Positions 60,728-64,000 of a stretch of DNA of 64,000 nucleotides are shown one piece after another (position 1 is the stretch's first letter; each line of letters begins with the position of its first letter). Source of the stretch: Heterostelium multicystogenum (lineage: Eukaryota > Evosea > Eumycetozoa > Acytosteliales > Acytosteliaceae); assembly GCA_003667245.1 (NCBI GenBank), contig RCNN01000051.1, forward strand, positions 62,001 to 126,000, read 5' to 3'. The translations under genes were made by a program, and so were the position numbers. The notes under the pieces are model-generated. The model was not told where the DNA came from and made no database searches. It saw nothing but the letters and a program-made list of their open reading frames with translations.

Positions 60728-62787
60728 ATGATATTTAAAAGTTTAATTAATTCAGTAGTTATTAGAAATATTATATTCGATCAGATACATGAGATCTCCT
60801 GTCAGGTGGCTGTTGTTCCTGAAACCACTAATTCTAGATCGATAAATCGCAAAACAAAGATATACCGCTGGAATGATTTGATGAACTATCCATCACAGTT
60901 GATATATTACGACTATATCGATCAATTCCTTTTGGAGCTGGAGAGGCTCGTCTCTGAAAACCTCAAATCTCAACAGTTTTTGTTGTTGGCCTACCGACAC
61001 TATCTACCTGCAGCCTACAGAAGGGCACGATACAACGCCAATGTACAACAGGCCAACTACATAAGAGAGCGATACTCGGAATGGATTGAATTCACCATTT
61101 TCGATGAGATATTCGAAACCAAGGTGATTAACGATGCTTGCATCTTCGGAAGACTCGAGCTATTGCAGGAACATCAGAGTGGCCAGCTGTTTGGGTATTT
61201 GACAGAAAACTCGCTTCTTCTTGCTGTAAAGCATGGACAACTTGAAGTTGTCAGATACATAATCAATAATATACCTTCTACCCTCACTTACCATGTCTTG
61301 ATAGAGTCGCTACGATGCAAATACTATGATATTGCAATGTTACTATGGGATACGACAAAAGAATATTTGGCAAAGGACTACTTATCAAAAGTATTACCGA
61401 TATGCGCAGCCAACAACAATCTACCGCTTATTAAATTTTTATGAGAAATACAATGAAGACGATATCCTATTCTTAATGCTGTCTATAAGCAGGTGATGGC
61501 GGAGGCAGCGTCACATGGACACATGCCAATTCTAAAGTACTTCGTTGAAGAGAAAACAAATGAATGTGACCATTATTGTATTAGAAGCTTCAGGAGTCTG
61601 TCGAGACATCGCCATCTATCACTATATATGCAGTAAAGGCGACTTTGATTTCGACACCAAAATTACCCGTATGAAAGAGGTTGGCCTCCTACATGGAAAT
61701 CTCAATTTACTTGAATACCTCTTTTGTGTTTCTCCGGGCTATACTATAGACTATCATACAATGGACCGTGTATTGAGCTATAACAACGATAAGCTGTCAG
61801 AGTTTGTTGCCAAGCATTGCCAAGGGATCTATTCGTCCCAGATGCTAACTCTTGCTGTACAGCATAGAGGGAGTCTCGTCATGACCAAGGAGATTCTCAC
61901 CAGGCTTTCTACTGACCATCTAGTTTCCTTGTCATTAAACTATGCCATTTGTAACGGTCGCGACGATCTAATCAAGTATTTATATAGTTTGAAACCCGAA
62001 ATATTGAGTATCAACAATGTTATAGATATCATTAAACGAGGAAACATTGATTTGCTAAAGTGCATCGATCCACTGTTAGTAGCCAGAGCGGCTATACCAT
62101 CATGTATGGACAGTGCTGCCCAGCAAGGACACTTGGATATGGTGGTATATCTGCACAAAAAATTCACTACAGGCTGCTCTAAAAAAGCTATGGACGATGC
62201 AGCCACATGTGGACACCGAGAAGTAGTCGAGTTCTTGCACTACAATCGCACAGAGGGATGCACTACCGATGCCATAGACTTTTCTATATGCAACAAACGA
62301 CCTGGGAATGGTTCGATTCCTTCTTGAGAACCGTACTGAAGGCTGCACTGATTTGGCTTTCCTGATGGCCATGAGATATCAATTCTTTGACATTGCGGGA
62401 TACCTCCACAACAAGTTGAATATCCAAAGCAACCACATTTCCCTGCTCTACTACATGGTGGAGCAAGGAGCACTTGCTGTCGTTAAATTTCTGCAAGAGA
62501 ACAACATGATCCGTGAATGTGACACACAAATGATGGACTTGGCAGCTAAAAAAGGCCACTTTTCCATTGTAAAGTACCTCAATGAAAATCGAACCGAAGG
62601 CTGCACCTCTGCCGCCTACGATAACGCAGCAACCGAAGGACATCTCCAAATATTCCAATATCTATGCGAGAACAGAACCGAAGGATTCACCGAACTAACA
62701 ATATGCAACGCAAAGAAAAACAATAGACAAAACATCCTTAAATACATAAAAGATAATAATCTCACAGCCAACAAGAAAAAGAGATAG
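60728..62787 (+). CDS. Dictyostelid ankyrin-repeat family protein (frameshifted)
   Basis: Large ankyrin-repeat protein of about 690 residues. The N-terminal about 120 residues have a non-repeat region (WNDLMNYPSQLIYYDYIDQF). Repeats then follow: HGQLEVVRYIINNIP, GHMPILKYFVEEK, NGRDDLIKYLYSL, QGHLDMVVYLHKKF and CGHREVVEFLHYN. Four units carry the signature NRTEGCT or NRTEGFT after the helix pair (near 62248, 62330, 62590 and 62690). Dictyostelid genomes hold large families of such proteins, often near F-box or other domains; none is visible here. Slips are at about 61445, 61600 and 62300. Function is unknown; ankyrin stacks bind proteins. Confidence 0.8.
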
Positions 62788-64000
62788 ATACATAGATCAT
62801 GTAATAATATAATCATCATCATACTAGTCTGTCAAAACACACAATAATAACAATAATCGAACATATAGATAGACAACCAATCAAGAGATTCGGGTAATTA
62901 AGCAAAAACAACAACAACAACAATAAACAAGTAGTTGTATTTCTATTTGGCGATGATGATATTTGTTGGAAATAAAAATAAAAATGCATTTAATTAAAAA
63001 AATGGGGGTGAGTCACCTCTGAATGAATTATTGAATCTTCCCCTCCTACGTTTATCTGACTTTGAATAGTGAATGATTCATTCATTAGACTAGTTAGTTA
63101 AGTTAGCTCAACACAACAACAATACAACTTAATATCATTTAATGTAGTTTGCTTTGCTTTACTTTTGGAATTAGTTTTACAAAAACAACAACACCTACTA
63201 TAATTATCATTATTATTATTATTGTTAGTATTAGTATTAATATATATATTAATAAGCTTACCTCTAATCTAGAACTAGATTATTTGTTGTCAACTGTATT
63301 CTTCTTCTTATTTATAATAAAACTATATTGTATGTATTATATATACTAATCATTTAATATAAAACTGGTGAGATATAGAAAGATTCATCTTCAATTCATA
63401 TTTCCATCCCTTCCTCCGACTACTACCTACGACTATTCCTCAAGCTAACTTATTGCGCCAAATCAACTTCAGATCACAGTTAAAATCAATATTGTAGAAT
63501 AATTGTAATCATAGTGACCTTTACTTAGCTTACCTTAATTTACCCCTTTATTAATGAATCAATATATGATATATTTAAATAATAATAATAATAATAATAA
63601 TAATAAAGCTCACTTATTATTGTTCTATTCTAGTTGTATCAGATGCTGATGTTGATGTGTTGGTAGCAGCTGGTTAGTGTTCTTCAGTCAGCCACCTGTA
63701 TTTCATTTGTTTTTTTGAATATCACTCAGCATGATCATTACCCACTCACAACATCGGAGTGTTTGTTTTGATTTAAGGATTCTCACACTATTGTTGTTGC
63801 GCTACCAACACATCACCATCAGTATCTAAATCATATTCATACAACACATAAGAACAAAGATGTTTAAATTATTTAAAAATGTATTACATTTATAATATTC
63901 ATTGTTGTTGAATAGGAACAGGAGTATTTACTGTTTATTTGTATATATTTGTTTGTTTGTTTGTTTGTATTACAATATTCCTACTTAGTAAATTAATATT
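62788..64000. other. Terminal non-coding region with simple repeats
   Basis: About 1.2 kb with no gene I can support. It carries AAC runs, an (AAT)9 run at 63578-63604 and (TTTG)5 at 63948-63967. It may be the leader of a gene beyond the right edge. Confidence 0.5.
63578..63604 (+). repeat. (AAT)9 microsatellite
   Basis: Nine AAT units in non-coding DNA near the right edge, typical of dictyostelid spacers. Confidence 0.9.

Overview
The window looks like nuclear DNA of a dictyostelid social amoeba. The non-coding DNA is very AT-rich and full of AAT, AAC and CAT triplet runs. Introns are short, AT-rich and GT-AG. Proteins carry poly-N, poly-Q and S/T tracts. Several products are dictyostelid-like: a gskA-type GSK3, a C2-ankyrin-SAM-kinase, and an ankyrin family with repeated NRTEGC signatures. 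Coding GC is high enough that I do not think it is D. discoideum, but I cannot name the species. No tRNA, rRNA, CRISPR array or recognisable transposon was found.

Layout, left to right. 1-1388: 3' end of an Atg11/FIP200-type autophagy scaffold. 1526-3084: a hypothetical protein and a TatD-like metal hydrolase. 3443-6809: the nucleoporin aladin and an SH3-PH protein. 7267-9939: a GH84 glycosidase with GPI-type C-terminus and a RelA/SpoT-type alarmone synthetase without a hydrolase domain. 10482-12641: Atg7. 13194-13410: a fold-back repeat. 13687-17567: an unrecognised conserved protein, a divergent AMP-forming ligase and a class II aldolase-fold protein. 18543-21119: a VNX1-like cation/H+ exchanger. 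About 22.7-27.05 kb: a Neo1/ATP9-type P4 flippase. 28690-30716: GSK3. 31587-31829: ribosomal protein S29. 32931-33813: Mob4/phocein. 34631-37768: the C2-ankyrin-SAM kinase. 37871-41142: a GH30 glucosylceramidase and a membrane alpha/beta hydrolase. 41288-44581: two poorly known proteins. 46005-49571: Spt4, Vps28, a possible small ORF and PIG-Y. 50834-56420: a TMEM164-like protein and RFC1. 57321-62787: a second TatD protein, a LisH protein and the ankyrin protein.

The set is mostly eukaryotic housekeeping: autophagy (Atg11-type, Atg7, perhaps TMEM164), membrane and lysosome biology (Vps28, GH30, flippase, exchanger, PIG-Y), replication and transcription (RFC1, Spt4) and signalling (GSK3, Mob4, TKL kinase). 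I see no operon-like functional cluster. Close spacing and opposite orientations are typical of a compact dictyostelid genome.

A major caveat is that many genes can be read only by crossing one-base frameshifts. A large share fall in short homopolymers (for example the DFG codons of the kinase at 37170 and the A-run in GSK3 at 29000). Since these interrupt essential single-copy genes such as GSK3, RFC1 and Vps28, I read most as sequencing or assembly errors, not pseudogenes. Where a gene is drawn across such breaks, the evidence says so. The most unusual content is the stand-alone alarmone synthetase, the GPI-type GH84 enzyme, the Cys- and His-rich loops of the exchanger, and several unrecognised but well-formed proteins.
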